Of a stretch of DNA of 27,390 nt, positions 17,220 through 24,512 are shown piece by piece (position 1 is the first letter of the stretch; each line of letters begins with the position of its first letter). The stretch is from NCBI GenBank assembly GCA_030447005.1, contig JAUJME010000005.1, forward strand, positions 1-27,390, read 5' to 3'. The notes beneath the pieces were generated by a model. The model was not told where the DNA came from. It ran no database searches and saw only the letters and a program-made list of their open reading frames with translations. The stretch comes from Solirubrobacteraceae bacterium. GTDB lineage: Bacteria > Actinomycetota > Thermoleophilia > Solirubrobacterales > Solirubrobacteraceae. The position numbers and the translations under genes are program-made.

Positions 17220-17834
17220 ATGGCCGACGATCCCGTCACCCAGGAGGAGGCCGGCGAGGCCGAGCACGTCCCGCCGCCGCTGGACCCCGAGCTGCGCGCC
17301 CGGCGCGACGCCGCGCTGCGCTTCGTGCGCAAGTTCGGCGACCCCGTGCTCAAGTCGCGCGCGCGGCCCGTCGAGCGCTTCGACGACGCCCTCGTCCGCG
17401 AGATCCGGCGAATGGGCCAGATCATGCACGACTCGCTGGGCATCGGGCTGGCCGCGACGCAGGTCGGCGTCATGCACCGCGTGCTCGTCTACCGCGTCGA
17501 GCCCGACGCGCCGATCGCCGCGGTGGTCAACCCGGAGCTCGAGTGGGCGAGCAAGGAGAAGGAGCCGCTCGACGAGGGCTGCCTCTCGCTGCCGGGGATC
17601 CTCGTCGACGTCGACCGCCCGGTCCACGTCCGCGTCCGCGCCCAGGACGAGCACGGCGAGGCGATCCTGATCGAGGCGTCGGGTCTCGAGGCGCGGGTCC
17701 TCCAGCACGAGATGGACCACCTCGACGGCGTGCTCATCCTCGACCGGACGTCGCGCGAGCAGCGCAAGCAGGCCATGCGCGCGCTGCGCGAGGCGGAGGC
17801 CGAGGCGGCCGCCGCCCTCGGCGCGACCGCCTAG
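17220..17834 (+). CDS. def: Peptide deformylase
   Basis: This 204-residue metalloenzyme removes the formyl group from nascent proteins. All three motifs are intact: GIGLAATQVG (74-83), EGCLSLPG with metal-ligand C121, and QHEMDHLDG with H163, catalytic E164 and H167. An N-terminal extension of about 35 residues, acidic and Pro-rich, precedes the LRFVRKFGDPVLK segment where most deformylases begin. A C-terminal Ala/Glu-rich tail follows the last motif. ATG 17220 is the only plausible start upstream of the domain. fmt begins 9 nt after the stop, pairing the enzymes that add and remove formyl groups. Confidence 0.95.
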   Translation: MADDPVTQEEAGEAEHVPPPLDPELRARRDAALRFVRKFGDPVLKSRARPVERFDDALVREIRRMGQIMHDSLGIGLAATQVGVMHRVLVYRVEPDAPIAAVVNPELEWASKEKEPLDEGCLSLPGILVDVDRPVHVRVRAQDEHGEAILIEASGLEARVLQHEMDHLDGVLILDRTSREQRKQAMRALREAEAEAAAALGATA

Positions 17835-17843
17835 CCGCCCCGC

Positions 17844-19241
17844 GTGCGGACGGTCTACCTCGGCACCTCGGAGTTCGCCGCGGCGGTCCTCGAGCGCCTG
17901 GCGGCCAGCGACCACGCGCCCGTCCTCGTGGTCACCCGGCCCGACCGCCCGCGCGGCCGCGGACGCAGGCTCCAGTCGCCGCCGGTCGCCGACGCGGCGC
18001 GGCGCCTGAAGCTGCCGGTCATCCAGCCCGACCGCCTCCACGAGCCCGAGGTCGTCGCGGAGATCGAGGGCGCGGAGCCCGACGCGCTGGTGGTCTGCGC
18101 CTACGGCGTGCTGATCCGCGAGCCGCTGCTGTCGCTGCGCGAGATCCTCAACGTCCATCCCTCGCTGCTGCCGCGCTGGCGCGGCGCGGCCCCCGTCGAG
18201 CGGGCGATCATGGCAGGCGACACCCGCACGGGCGTCTCCATCATCCGGCTGACCGAGGGCCTCGACTCCGGGCCGATCTGCCTCCAGGAGGCGACGCCGA
18301 TCGACGTCGACGACGACTACGCCTCGCTCGCCGCCCGCCTCCAGGCGCTCGGCGGCGAGCTCCTGGTCCGCGCCCTCGACGAGCGCCCGCCCTACGAGGA
18401 GCAGGGGGAGCTCGGGGTGACCTACGCGGAGAAGATCGAGGCCGCCGACCGGACGCTCGATCCCTCCGAGCCGCCCGAGGTCGCCGAGCGCACCGTCCGC
18501 GCGCTGCGCCCGCACATCGGCGCGCGCGTGCCGCTGCCCGACGACCAGTTCCTCGGGGTCCTCGCGGCGCGGGTCTCGGGCGAGACGCCCCCGTCGCCGG
18601 CCGGCGGGCGGCTGCGCGTCCGCGACGGCCGGCTCCTGCTCGACTGCCGCGGCGGCGTGCTCGAGCTCACCGAGGTCCAGCCGCCCGGCGGCAAGCCGAT
18701 GGGCGCCGGGGACTGGCTGCGCGGGCGCCCCGCGGTCGGCGCCCGGGTGGATCCGGCGCTGCCGGGGCGCCCTCTCGAGGAGCTCGTGGAGCTGGCGGTG
18801 CGCGAGTGGGATCCCGAGGCGGGCTGGGCGCCGTACGCCGAGGCGCTCGCGCGCCGGGCGGACCGGGAGGTGCTCGACGCGCTGCGCGAGCTGAGCGCCG
18901 ATCCGCGGCCCGCCGCCCGGGCGCTGGCCGCGACCGTGCTCGGGCAGCTCGGCGTCCCCGTCCACGCGTTCCCCGAGGAGGCGGGCGCCGTGCTCGAGGC
19001 GATGGCCGAGGACGAGGGCGAGCACGGCGTCCTCGCCGCGATCGCCTGCGGCCTCGGCCAGCTCGGCGCCCCGCACGGCACCGCCGCGCTGCTCGCCCTG
19101 CACCGCCACCCCGACGCCGAGGTCCGCGACGCCGTCGCCTTCGCCCTCCTGCGGCGCAAGGGCGAGCCGGGCGCCCAGGAGGCGCTCGCCGTCCTCGAGG
19201 AGGACCCAGATCCGCGGATCCGCGACTGGGCGGGGCTCTAA
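17844..19241 (+). CDS. fmt: Methionyl-tRNA formyltransferase fused to a C-terminal HEAT-like domain
   Basis: The protein is 465 residues, against about 310 for ordinary Fmt. Residues 1-302 form a complete Fmt. MRTVYLGTSEFAAAVL opens the fold; ILNVHPSLLPRWRGAAP carries N103 and H105; EGLDSGPI carries D141, completing the catalytic trio; the C-terminal domain ends with GGKPMGAGDWLRGR. The enzyme formylates initiator Met-tRNA. From about residue 312 a second domain begins with LEELVELAVREWDPE, followed by helical repeats such as PAARALAATVLGQLG, LAAIACGLGQLG and AEVRDAVAFALLRRK, ending RIRDWAGL. This resembles bacterial HEAT-repeat proteins but stops abruptly. There is no intervening stop or start; a sequencing frameshift joining two genes cannot be excluded. 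Confidence 0.88.
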   Translation: MRTVYLGTSEFAAAVLERLAASDHAPVLVVTRPDRPRGRGRRLQSPPVADAARRLKLPVIQPDRLHEPEVVAEIEGAEPDALVVCAYGVLIREPLLSLREILNVHPSLLPRWRGAAPVERAIMAGDTRTGVSIIRLTEGLDSGPICLQEATPIDVDDDYASLAARLQALGGELLVRALDERPPYEEQGELGVTYAEKIEAADRTLDPSEPPEVAERTVRALRPHIGARVPLPDDQFLGVLAARVSGETPPSPAGGRLRVRDGRLLLDCRGGVLELTEVQPPGGKPMGAGDWLRGRPAVGARVDPALPGRPLEELVELAVREWDPEAGWAPYAEALARRADREVLDALRELSADPRPAARALAATVLGQLGVPVHAFPEEAGAVLEAMAEDEGEHGVLAAIACGLGQLGAPHGTAALLALHRHPDAEVRDAVAFALLRRKGEPGAQEALAVLEEDPDPRIRDWAGL

Positions 19242-19248
19242 CCGGCCG

Positions 19249-19767
19249 CTAGGCCTTGACGCGGCCCCGCGCCTTGACCGCCCGGCGCAGGTCCTTGGCC
19301 GCGGCGCGGTCGGTGGGCTTTGCGCCGGCCGCGGCCTGCGGTCGAACCGGGCGGGCGGGACGGACGCGCCGCGCGCGCACGGCCCGAGCCCGCCGGACGG
19401 TGCGGCTGCGCGTGCGGGCCTTCCGGCGGCGCACGGGCTCGGCCTCACCCGTGCCCGAGGGCAGGGCGCCCGAGTCGTCGGCGGGCGCCTGCGCGCCACC
19501 GACGGGCGCTCGGGTGTAGGCGGGAGCCGGGGCCCGCACCGGGGAGGGAGTGGCCGTGGGGCGGGGGATCCCGATCACGACCGGCTCCGGCTCGGCCATC
19601 CGGACGACGGCGACGCGGTCCTCGGGCGGATCGTCGGACCCGGGCCCGCCCATCGGCGGCAGGGCGAGAGTCCCGCCGGCGAGGATCGCCACCACCAGCG
19701 CGGCGGACACGAGCAGCGCGCCGCGGATGTCGGCGGTGAGGAGGCGGTTGTCGAGGAGCGAGCGCAT
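19249..19767 (-). CDS. Hypothetical single-pass membrane protein with highly basic C-terminal tail
   Basis: This is a 172-residue protein of no family I recognise. Residues about 17-37 (ALLVSAALVVAILAGG and following) form one membrane helix. A Pro/Ala-rich stretch follows at about 60-105, then an Arg/Lys/Ala/Pro-rich tail of some 65 residues, resembling histone-H1-like or nucleic-acid/polyanion-binding tails. With the N-terminal RSLLDNRLLTADIRG inside, the basic tail would probably be outside, perhaps contacting acidic wall polymers; topology is not certain. It lies on the opposite strand between fmt and rsmB, with its stop 8 nt from that of fmt, interrupting an otherwise conserved order. 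Low-complexity sequence lowers confidence, but the membrane segment and start look genuine. Confidence 0.6.
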   Translation of the reverse strand: MRSLLDNRLLTADIRGALLVSAALVVAILAGGTLALPPMGGPGSDDPPEDRVAVVRMAEPEPVVIGIPRPTATPSPVRAPAPAYTRAPVGGAQAPADDSGALPSGTGEAEPVRRRKARTRSRTVRRARAVRARRVRPARPVRPQAAAGAKPTDRAAAKDLRRAVKARGRVKA

Positions 19768-19887
19768 CGGCGGTCCAGGGTCTTATCGACCGTGCGGGTG
19801 CTCGCCTGAGCGCTCGGATGCAGGTTTTAGGCGGTCTTGATCCCCACCGGGCGGCGTGTTCGCCGCCGGACCGATGAGGGCCGCCAG

Positions 19888-19893
19888 TAGGCT
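19888..19893 (+). promoter_or_regulatory. Putative -10 element (TAGGCT) of rsmB
   Basis: TAGGCT lies 7 nt before GTG 19901, the same hexamer as before hisC, with no Shine-Dalgarno sequence (spacer gtgtggc). The 133-nt divergent spacer 19768-19900 also serves the opposite membrane-protein gene. I see no other clear signal in it apart from an AT-richer patch at 19821-19840. Confidence 0.45.
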
Positions 19894-19900
19894 GTGTGGC

Positions 19901-21295
19901 GTGTCCGCCGCCCCCGCCGCCACCCGCGGCGCCCGGCCCGACGGCTCCGCGCGCGTCACCCCCGCGCGGGAGTGCGCCTTCGCGGTCGTGCGCCGCGTCT
20001 TCGAGCAGGACGCGTGGGCCGACCGCGCGCTGCACGCCGAGGCGCAGCGCCTCCGGCTCGACCCGCGCGAGCGCGCCCTCGCGACGCGTCTCGCGTACGG
20101 GACCGTCCAGCGCGCCACGACGCTCGACCACCTGATCGAGCGCCTCGCCGGGCGGCCGGTCTCCGCCCTCGACGCCGCCGTGCTCGCCGCCCTGCGCCTC
20201 GGCCTCTTCCAGCTCGCCCACCTCGACCGCGTCCCCGCGCACGCGGCGGTCGGCGAGTCGGTCGAGCTCGCCAAGGCGGCCTCGCGCGGCGGCGCCGGCC
20301 TGGTCAACGCGGTGCTGCGCCGCGCGACCCGCGAGGCGCCCGCCATGCTGGCCGCCCTCGACGACGCCACGCCCGCCGGCGCGGCTCTGCGCCACTCCCA
20401 TCCCGCGTGGGTCGCGGAGCTGTGGTGGGAAACGCTGGGCGCGGCGGAGGCCCGCGCGCTGATGGCGGCCGACAACGAGCCCGCCGAGACGACCGTCCGC
20501 GCCAACGCGCTGCGCACCGGCCGCGAGCCGCTGCTCGAGGCGCTCGGCGACTCCGCGCACCCGGTCGCCGGGGCGCCGGAGCTGCCCGAGGCGATCGCCC
20601 TCGACGCGGCCTTCGACGCTCACGGGCACCCGGGGTGGAGCGAGGGGCTCTTCATGCCGCAGTCGCGCGCCGCGATGGCGGTCAGCCGGATCCTCGGCCC
20701 GCGGCGCGGCGAGCGCGTCCTGGACCTCTGCGCCGCCCCCGGCGGCAAGACCACCCACCTCGCGGCGCTCATGGAGGGCACGGGGGAGGTGGTGGCGGTC
20801 GAGCGCCATCCCGGCCGCGCCGACGCGCTGCGGCGCACCGCCGGGCGGATGGGCGCCGCCAACGTGACCGTCGAGACCGCCGACGCCGCCGCCTTCCGGG
20901 CGCCGGAGTCCTTCGACCGCGTGCTCGTCGACCCGCCGTGCACCGACCTCGGAACGCTGCGCTCGCGCCCCGACGCGCGCTGGCGCAAGGACGCCGCCCA
21001 GCCCGCACGCCTCGCCGAGCTCCAGGGCCGGATCCTGCGCGCGGGCGCCGAAGCGCTGCGGCCGGGCGGGACGCTCGTGTACTCGACCTGCACCATCTCG
21101 CCCGCCGAGAACGAGCAGGTCGTCGCCCGCTTCCTCGCCGAGCGGCCCGACTTCGCCGCCGACGACCTGCAGGCCGACCTGCCGGTCTGGAAGCATCCCG
21201 GCGTGGACCGCCACCTCCAGACGCTGCCGCACCGCGACGGGACGGACGGCTTCTTCATCGCCCGCCTGCGCCGGGCGGAGGGCTCCGGTGGCTGA
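19901..21295 (+). CDS. rsmB: 16S rRNA (cytosine-967-C5)-methyltransferase RsmB
   Basis: The 464-residue protein combines a NusB-like N-terminal RNA-binding domain (about residues 20-155, including AFAVVRRVFEQDAWAD and LVNAVLRRATRE) with an AdoMet methyltransferase domain. Motif I is VLDLCAAPGGKTTHLA, motif IV is DPPCTDLG with C347, and motif VI is YSTCTISPAENE with C397. These are the two cysteines of RNA m5C methyltransferases, C397 being the expected nucleophile. GTG 19901 is preferred over upstream ATG 19856, which would add 15 residues across the putative promoter. It follows fmt in the priA-def-fmt-rsmB order seen in Bacillus. The last 8 nt overlap the zinc-ribbon gene. Confidence 0.93.
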   Translation: MSAAPAATRGARPDGSARVTPARECAFAVVRRVFEQDAWADRALHAEAQRLRLDPRERALATRLAYGTVQRATTLDHLIERLAGRPVSALDAAVLAALRLGLFQLAHLDRVPAHAAVGESVELAKAASRGGAGLVNAVLRRATREAPAMLAALDDATPAGAALRHSHPAWVAELWWETLGAAEARALMAADNEPAETTVRANALRTGREPLLEALGDSAHPVAGAPELPEAIALDAAFDAHGHPGWSEGLFMPQSRAAMAVSRILGPRRGERVLDLCAAPGGKTTHLAALMEGTGEVVAVERHPGRADALRRTAGRMGAANVTVETADAAAFRAPESFDRVLVDPPCTDLGTLRSRPDARWRKDAAQPARLAELQGRILRAGAEALRPGGTLVYSTCTISPAENEQVVARFLAERPDFAADDLQADLPVWKHPGVDRHLQTLPHRDGTDGFFIARLRRAEGSGG

Positions 21296-21515
21296 GCCGA
21301 CGATCGATCTCGGGCCGGTCTGCCCCGGCTGCCACGAGCCGTGGCTGCGCCCGACGAACCTGCCCGGCCGCTACCGCTGCGTGAACTGCCTGCGCCGCTA
21401 CGAGCTCACCTCGGTCTGCCCCAACTGCGGCGAGCACTCGACGATCGTGCGCATGTCGAACACCGCGCTGTACGTCTGCGGCTCCTGCCGGTCCTCGATG
21501 CTCCAGGCGATCTAG
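21288..21515 (+). CDS. Small double zinc-ribbon protein
   Basis: This 75-residue protein has four CxxC knuckles: CPGC, CVNC, CPNC and CGSC (eight cysteines), enough for two zinc sites. Conserved-looking text lies between them (GRYRCVNCLRRYEL, TIVRMSNTALYVC). The arrangement recalls the small zinc-ribbon family of Escherichia coli YfgJ (DUF1407), but I cannot confirm homology. GTG 21288 overlaps the end of rsmB by 8 nt and the stop abuts the rpe ATG directly (TAGATG), so it is translated within the rsmB-rpe operon. A role in binding RNA, ribosomes or a protein partner is conceivable but not shown. Confidence 0.8.
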   Translation: MAEPTIDLGPVCPGCHEPWLRPTNLPGRYRCVNCLRRYELTSVCPNCGEHSTIVRMSNTALYVCGSCRSSMLQAI

Positions 21516-22190
21516 ATGGCGCTCTCCGGCGTCGCCCCCTCGATCCTCTCGGCCGACTTCGCGCGGCTCGGCGAGCAGGTCGCCGTGGTGATGGACGCCG
21601 GCGCGAAGGTCGTCCACGTCGACGTGATGGACGGCCACTTCGTGCCGCCGCTCTCCATGGGCCCGCAGGTCGTCTCGGCGCTGGCCGGCCAGGTCCACGC
21701 CGCCGGCGGCTTCCTCGACGTCCACCTGATGGTCGAGCGCCCGGAGCGCCACGTCGCCGCGTTCGCCGACGCGGGGGCCGACGGGATCACCGTCCACGTC
21801 GAGGCCACGCCGCACGTCCACTACGCGCTCAAGGCGATCCGCGACGCCGGCTGCGCCCCCGGGCTCGCGCTCAACCCCGCCACCCCGGCGGAGTCCATCT
21901 CCGAGGTGGCGGGGGAGATCGATCTGCTCCTCTGCATGACGATCAACCCCGGCTGGTCCGGGCAGCCCGCGCTGCCGTTCACGGTCGACAAGGTCCGGCG
22001 GCTGCGCAGGCTCATCGCCGACGAGGTGACGCTCGAGGTCGACGGGGGGATGGACGCCCGCACGGCGCCGGCCTACGCCGAGGCGGGCGCGACCCTGTTC
22101 GTGGCCGCATCGGCGATCTACGGCAAGCCGGACCCCGCCGCCGCCTACGCCGAGATCGTCGCGGCGGTCGGGGACCGCTCGCCCGTCTAG
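21516..22190 (+). CDS. rpe: Ribulose-phosphate 3-epimerase
   Basis: The 224-residue TIM-barrel enzyme interconverts ribulose 5-phosphate and xylulose 5-phosphate in the pentose phosphate pathway. Signatures are PSILSADFARLG, HVDVMDGHFVPPLSMG (metal-binding His and catalytic Asp), DVHLMVERPE, ALNPATP, and EVDGGMDART with the second catalytic Asp. The phosphate-loop segment reads INPGWSGQPAL, where most family members have VNPGFGGQ followed by a basic or polar residue, a modest deviation. ATG 21516 begins directly after the zinc-ribbon stop. The stop shares one base with the next start (TAGTG). Its products also supply erythrose 4-phosphate, the aroF substrate. Confidence 0.94.
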   Translation: MALSGVAPSILSADFARLGEQVAVVMDAGAKVVHVDVMDGHFVPPLSMGPQVVSALAGQVHAAGGFLDVHLMVERPERHVAAFADAGADGITVHVEATPHVHYALKAIRDAGCAPGLALNPATPAESISEVAGEIDLLLCMTINPGWSGQPALPFTVDKVRRLRRLIADEVTLEVDGGMDARTAPAYAEAGATLFVAASAIYGKPDPAAAYAEIVAAVGDRSPV

Positions 22191-23548
22191 TGGGCGCCCG
22201 GCTGCCGTTCGCGGTCCTGGCGGCCGTGCTGGTCGGCGCCTTCGCCTTCCACGCCTACTTCGCCTCGCACCCGACGAGCTCGTATCAGTCGGCCGACGAG
22301 CGCTCCTACGGCAAGCTCGCGGTCAACATCGCCGAGGCCGGCCACTACGGCGACCCGACGACGAAGATGCGCGACCCGCTGCACTGGCCGCCGGGGGCGC
22401 CGGTCGTGTTCGCCGCCGGCCACGCGCTGTTCCCGAGCGCCGGCAGCGACGAGAGCTACGACATCCCGGCCGCCTACTGGCTCCAGGCGGTGATCTCCAC
22501 CGGCTCCGCGCTCGCCGCATTCGGCCTGGCGTGGCTGCTGGCCGGCGCGTGGGCGGGGGTGGCGGCCGCGGCGCTCGTCGGCTTCTACCCGCCGCTCATC
22601 CTCGCGACGGGGGAGCAGCTGTCGGAGCCGCTCGGCGCGTTCCTCGTCGTCCTCGGCTTCCTGGCGCTCGCCTGGGCGGTGCGCGACCGGAGGTGGTGGG
22701 CCTACGCGCTGGCCGGCGCGGTGCTCGGCGCCGCGGTGCTCGCGCGCGCCGACCTGCTCCTCGCGCCGTTTGCGATCGGCGCGCTCGTCGCGCTGGTCCT
22801 GTGGCGGCGGTACGGGTCGGCGCGGCGCGGCCTCGCGCTCGGCGGGCTGTTCGTCGCCGGAGCCGTGCTCGCCCTCGCGCCGTGGAGCCTGTACGCCTCG
22901 AACCGCTCGGGCGGCTTCGTCCCTGTCACCACCGGCTCATCCTCGGCGCTGTTCGTCGGCACCTACCTGCCCGGCAACGGGACCACGGTCGGGATGAAGC
23001 GCGCGCTCGGCGCGGAGGCCAAGCGGCGCAACCCGAACCTGCGGGGGACGCCCGACTTCGAGCTCGAGGCCAGGTCGGTCCTCGCGGTGATCGCCGCCCG
23101 GCACCCCGATCTCCCGTTCAACGAGGCGGTGAGCCGGGAGGGGCGGCGCAACGTCGTGCGCTACGGGCGCGCCGACCCGGTCGGCTTCGCCGGGATGATG
23201 CTCAACAAGGTCCAGCGGATGTGGTCGCGCTACGCGCGCGGCGGCGCCCGGCACACGTCACCGGTGATCCGCGCCTGGCACATCCTGCTGGTGATCGGCT
23301 GCGTCGCCGGCCTCGCGCTCGGGATCCTTCGCGGCCGCTCGCTGGTGCTCGGGGCGATCGCGCTGGCGATCCTCTACTCGACCGCCGTGCACATGCTCGT
23401 GGTCTCCCAGGCCCGCTACAACCTCCCGCTCATGCCGGCGCTGATCGCGGGCGGCGTGGCGGGATGGGCGCTGTTCGCGCGGGAACGGAGGCGGCGCCGC
23501 GCGGCCGCCGCCGAGCCCGCGGCGTCGCCGCAGGCCGTGGCGGCGTAG
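22190..23548 (+). CDS. PMT/ArnT-like membrane glycosyltransferase (GT39/GT83-type fold)
   Basis: This is a 452-residue multi-pass membrane protein. The first helix (residues about 6-24) is followed by SSYQSADERSYGKLAVNIA, where D36-E37 and nearby Tyr resemble the acidic catalytic/metal site in the first extracytoplasmic loop of the PMT/ArnT superfamily. DPLHWPPGAPVVFA is also typical of these enzymes. About ten further hydrophobic segments follow, with a short extracytoplasmic region at about 238-330 (VTTGSSSALFVGTYLPGNGT) before the last helices. Such enzymes move sugars from polyprenyl-phosphate donors to lipids, glycans or proteins. The acceptor is unknown. GTG 22190 overlaps the rpe stop by one base. 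The tail is Arg/Ala-rich and cytoplasmic. Confidence 0.85.
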   Translation: MGARLPFAVLAAVLVGAFAFHAYFASHPTSSYQSADERSYGKLAVNIAEAGHYGDPTTKMRDPLHWPPGAPVVFAAGHALFPSAGSDESYDIPAAYWLQAVISTGSALAAFGLAWLLAGAWAGVAAAALVGFYPPLILATGEQLSEPLGAFLVVLGFLALAWAVRDRRWWAYALAGAVLGAAVLARADLLLAPFAIGALVALVLWRRYGSARRGLALGGLFVAGAVLALAPWSLYASNRSGGFVPVTTGSSSALFVGTYLPGNGTTVGMKRALGAEAKRRNPNLRGTPDFELEARSVLAVIAARHPDLPFNEAVSREGRRNVVRYGRADPVGFAGMMLNKVQRMWSRYARGGARHTSPVIRAWHILLVIGCVAGLALGILRGRSLVLGAIALAILYSTAVHMLVVSQARYNLPLMPALIAGGVAGWALFARERRRRRAAAAEPAASPQAVAA

Positions 23549-23598
23549 GCCCTACACTCGCCGCGTCCACGAATGGGAGCGCCTGCACCGCCGTCGCG

Positions 23599-23629
23599 GC
23601 CGGCCGCGGCGGGCGCGCGCGCGGCCGGC
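23599..23629. terminator. Strong GC hairpin after the glycosyltransferase gene
   Basis: GCCGGCCGCG at 23599-23608 pairs perfectly with CGCGGCCGGC at 23620-23629 around an 11-nt loop. The left arm also lies in a 14-bp perfect palindrome at 23595-23608. It lies about 50 nt after the stop, in the non-coding gap 23549-23660, and could end transcripts from both sides. No T-run is present. The gap also has TACACT at 23554-23559, promoter-like but without a credible gene behind it. Confidence 0.5.
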
Positions 23630-23660
23630 AGGGCCTAGGGCTCGCGTCAGGCCGTCTCGG

Positions 23661-24180
23661 CTACGCCACCCGCTCGCGCACCGCCGGCGCCACGTCCTCG
23701 CCCAATCCCCGGACCAGGCCGACCGGATCCCCGGCGTCGTCGGGGCTCAGGAGGAACGTCTCGCGGCGATGGTCGACCGCCAGCCGCACGAGCGATCGGC
23801 CCACCGCGGCGGATCGCCGACGGCTCGCGGCCGGCGCGCCGCGCCGCGTCGTCGATCAGGCCGTGGCGCGGCAGGAGCTCCTCGACCGGCATGCGCGGCA
23901 CGCTCGGCAGCCATCCGTCGGCGAGCCGGCCGGTCACCCGCAGCGAGCACCGCGGGCGGGCGGAGCGGCAGGTTTGACCACGTCGGGGACGAGGCCGATC
24001 CGCTCCGTTCGCGCGCCGGGGAACGCGAGCAGCGTACGTGTCGAGGAACCGCCGCTGGTAGGGATGGTCCTGGATGCCGACGAGGTCGAGGCCGGCGGCC
24101 TGGGCGGGGACCACGATCTCGACGGTGCGCTGCGGCTGCTCGGCGTCGTGGGTGACGAAGGCTCCGAGCTCGACCGCCAT
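23661..24180 (-). pseudogene. Degraded LLM-class flavin/F420 oxidoreductase
   Basis: Pieces of one luciferase-like protein lie in order but in different frames. The intact start MAVELGAFVTHDAEQ continues through AAGLDLVGIQDHPYQRRFLDT. The following segment, LLAFPGARTERIGLVPDVV, is in another frame. A large central part is missing. The first frame resumes with RVTGRLADGWLPSVPRMPVE and DDAARRAGREPSAIRR. A third frame gives ETFLLSPDDAGDPVGLVRG and ends at TAG, 23661-23663. At roughly 170 residues of recoverable protein it is about half the usual 300 or so. At least two frameshifts and one internal deletion are needed. The putative promoter and ATG are intact. Sequencing error could explain a frameshift but not the deletion. 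Confidence 0.8.
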
Positions 24181-24186
24181 GGGCCG

Positions 24187-24192
24187 ACCCTA
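24187..24192 (-). promoter_or_regulatory. Retained -10-like element (TAGGGT) of the LLM pseudogene
   Basis: On the minus strand TAGGGT lies 6 nt before the pseudogene ATG (24180). Its TAG is also the stop codon of the upstream small membrane-protein gene. Hexamer and spacing equal those of the intact LLM gene at 14316-15089. Confidence 0.4.
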
Positions 24193-24432
24193 CACCTGGC
24201 TCTCGCGCCTCCGCGGGCAGTCGGAGCCGCGTGCCGGCCCTTCGGTCGCCACGAGCGCGGGCGGCTGCACGCCCGGGTCCGTCCGCAGGTCGGCCTCCAC
24301 GCCGGCCAGCCCCCAGAATGAGGCGCCGAGCATGGCGACCGCGGTGGCCAGGGCGGCGAGGAAGGCGGTGCGCCGGCGCCGCGGCGCTTCCGTCGGCATG
24401 GCGGCATCCAATAGTCGGTCCCTAAGCGCCAA
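24190..24432 (-). CDS. Small hypothetical membrane protein divergent from the sigma factor gene
   Basis: An 80-residue frame starts at TTG 24432 (ALRDRLLDAAMPTEAPRRRR); ATG 24399 would give a 69-residue version. After a basic patch, one membrane helix at about residues 21-43 (TAFLAALATAVAMLGASFWG) is followed by a short polar tail rich in Pro, Gly and Arg. I recognise no family. Anti-sigma factors are often single-pass proteins beside sigma genes, but this one is divergent, very short and shows no zinc anti-sigma motif, so that role is speculation. The LRDRLLDAA stretch supports the TTG start. Its stop overlaps the pseudogene -10 element. About 80 nt separate the TTG from the sigma ATG at 24513. 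Confidence 0.5.
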   Translation of the reverse strand: MALRDRLLDAAMPTEAPRRRRTAFLAALATAVAMLGASFWGLAGVEADLRTDPGVQPPALVATEGPARGSDCPRRRESQV

Positions 24433-24463
24433 CTAACGATTCGTCAGCGATCTTGATCGGGCC

Positions 24464-24491
24464 TTGAGGGTCCCTTCAGGGCGCGTACATG
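24464..24491 (+). promoter_or_regulatory. Putative promoter and dyad upstream of the sigma factor gene
   Basis: TTGAGG (24464-24469) and TACATG (24486-24491) form a -35/-10 pair with a 16-nt spacer. The stretch 24462-24480 is an imperfect dyad and also a direct repeat, CCTTGAGGG and CCTTCAGGG 11 nt apart, covering the -35. It could bind a regulator. GAAGGTG at 24501-24507 is a possible ribosome binding site for ATG 24513. Confidence 0.4.
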
Positions 24492-24512
24492 AACGAGGTC
24501 GAAGGTGCAGCC

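Noticed and set aside
17016..19499. An 827-codon minus-strand open frame antisense to def and fmt
   Set aside because: Low-complexity Arg/Gly/Ala/Asp sequence without domains, mirroring real plus-strand genes; a GC-bias artefact.
23572..23637. A 21-codon ATG frame after the glycosyltransferase
   Set aside because: Ala/Pro/Gly/Arg-only product encoded by the hairpin itself, with no ribosome binding site; unlikely to be a gene.
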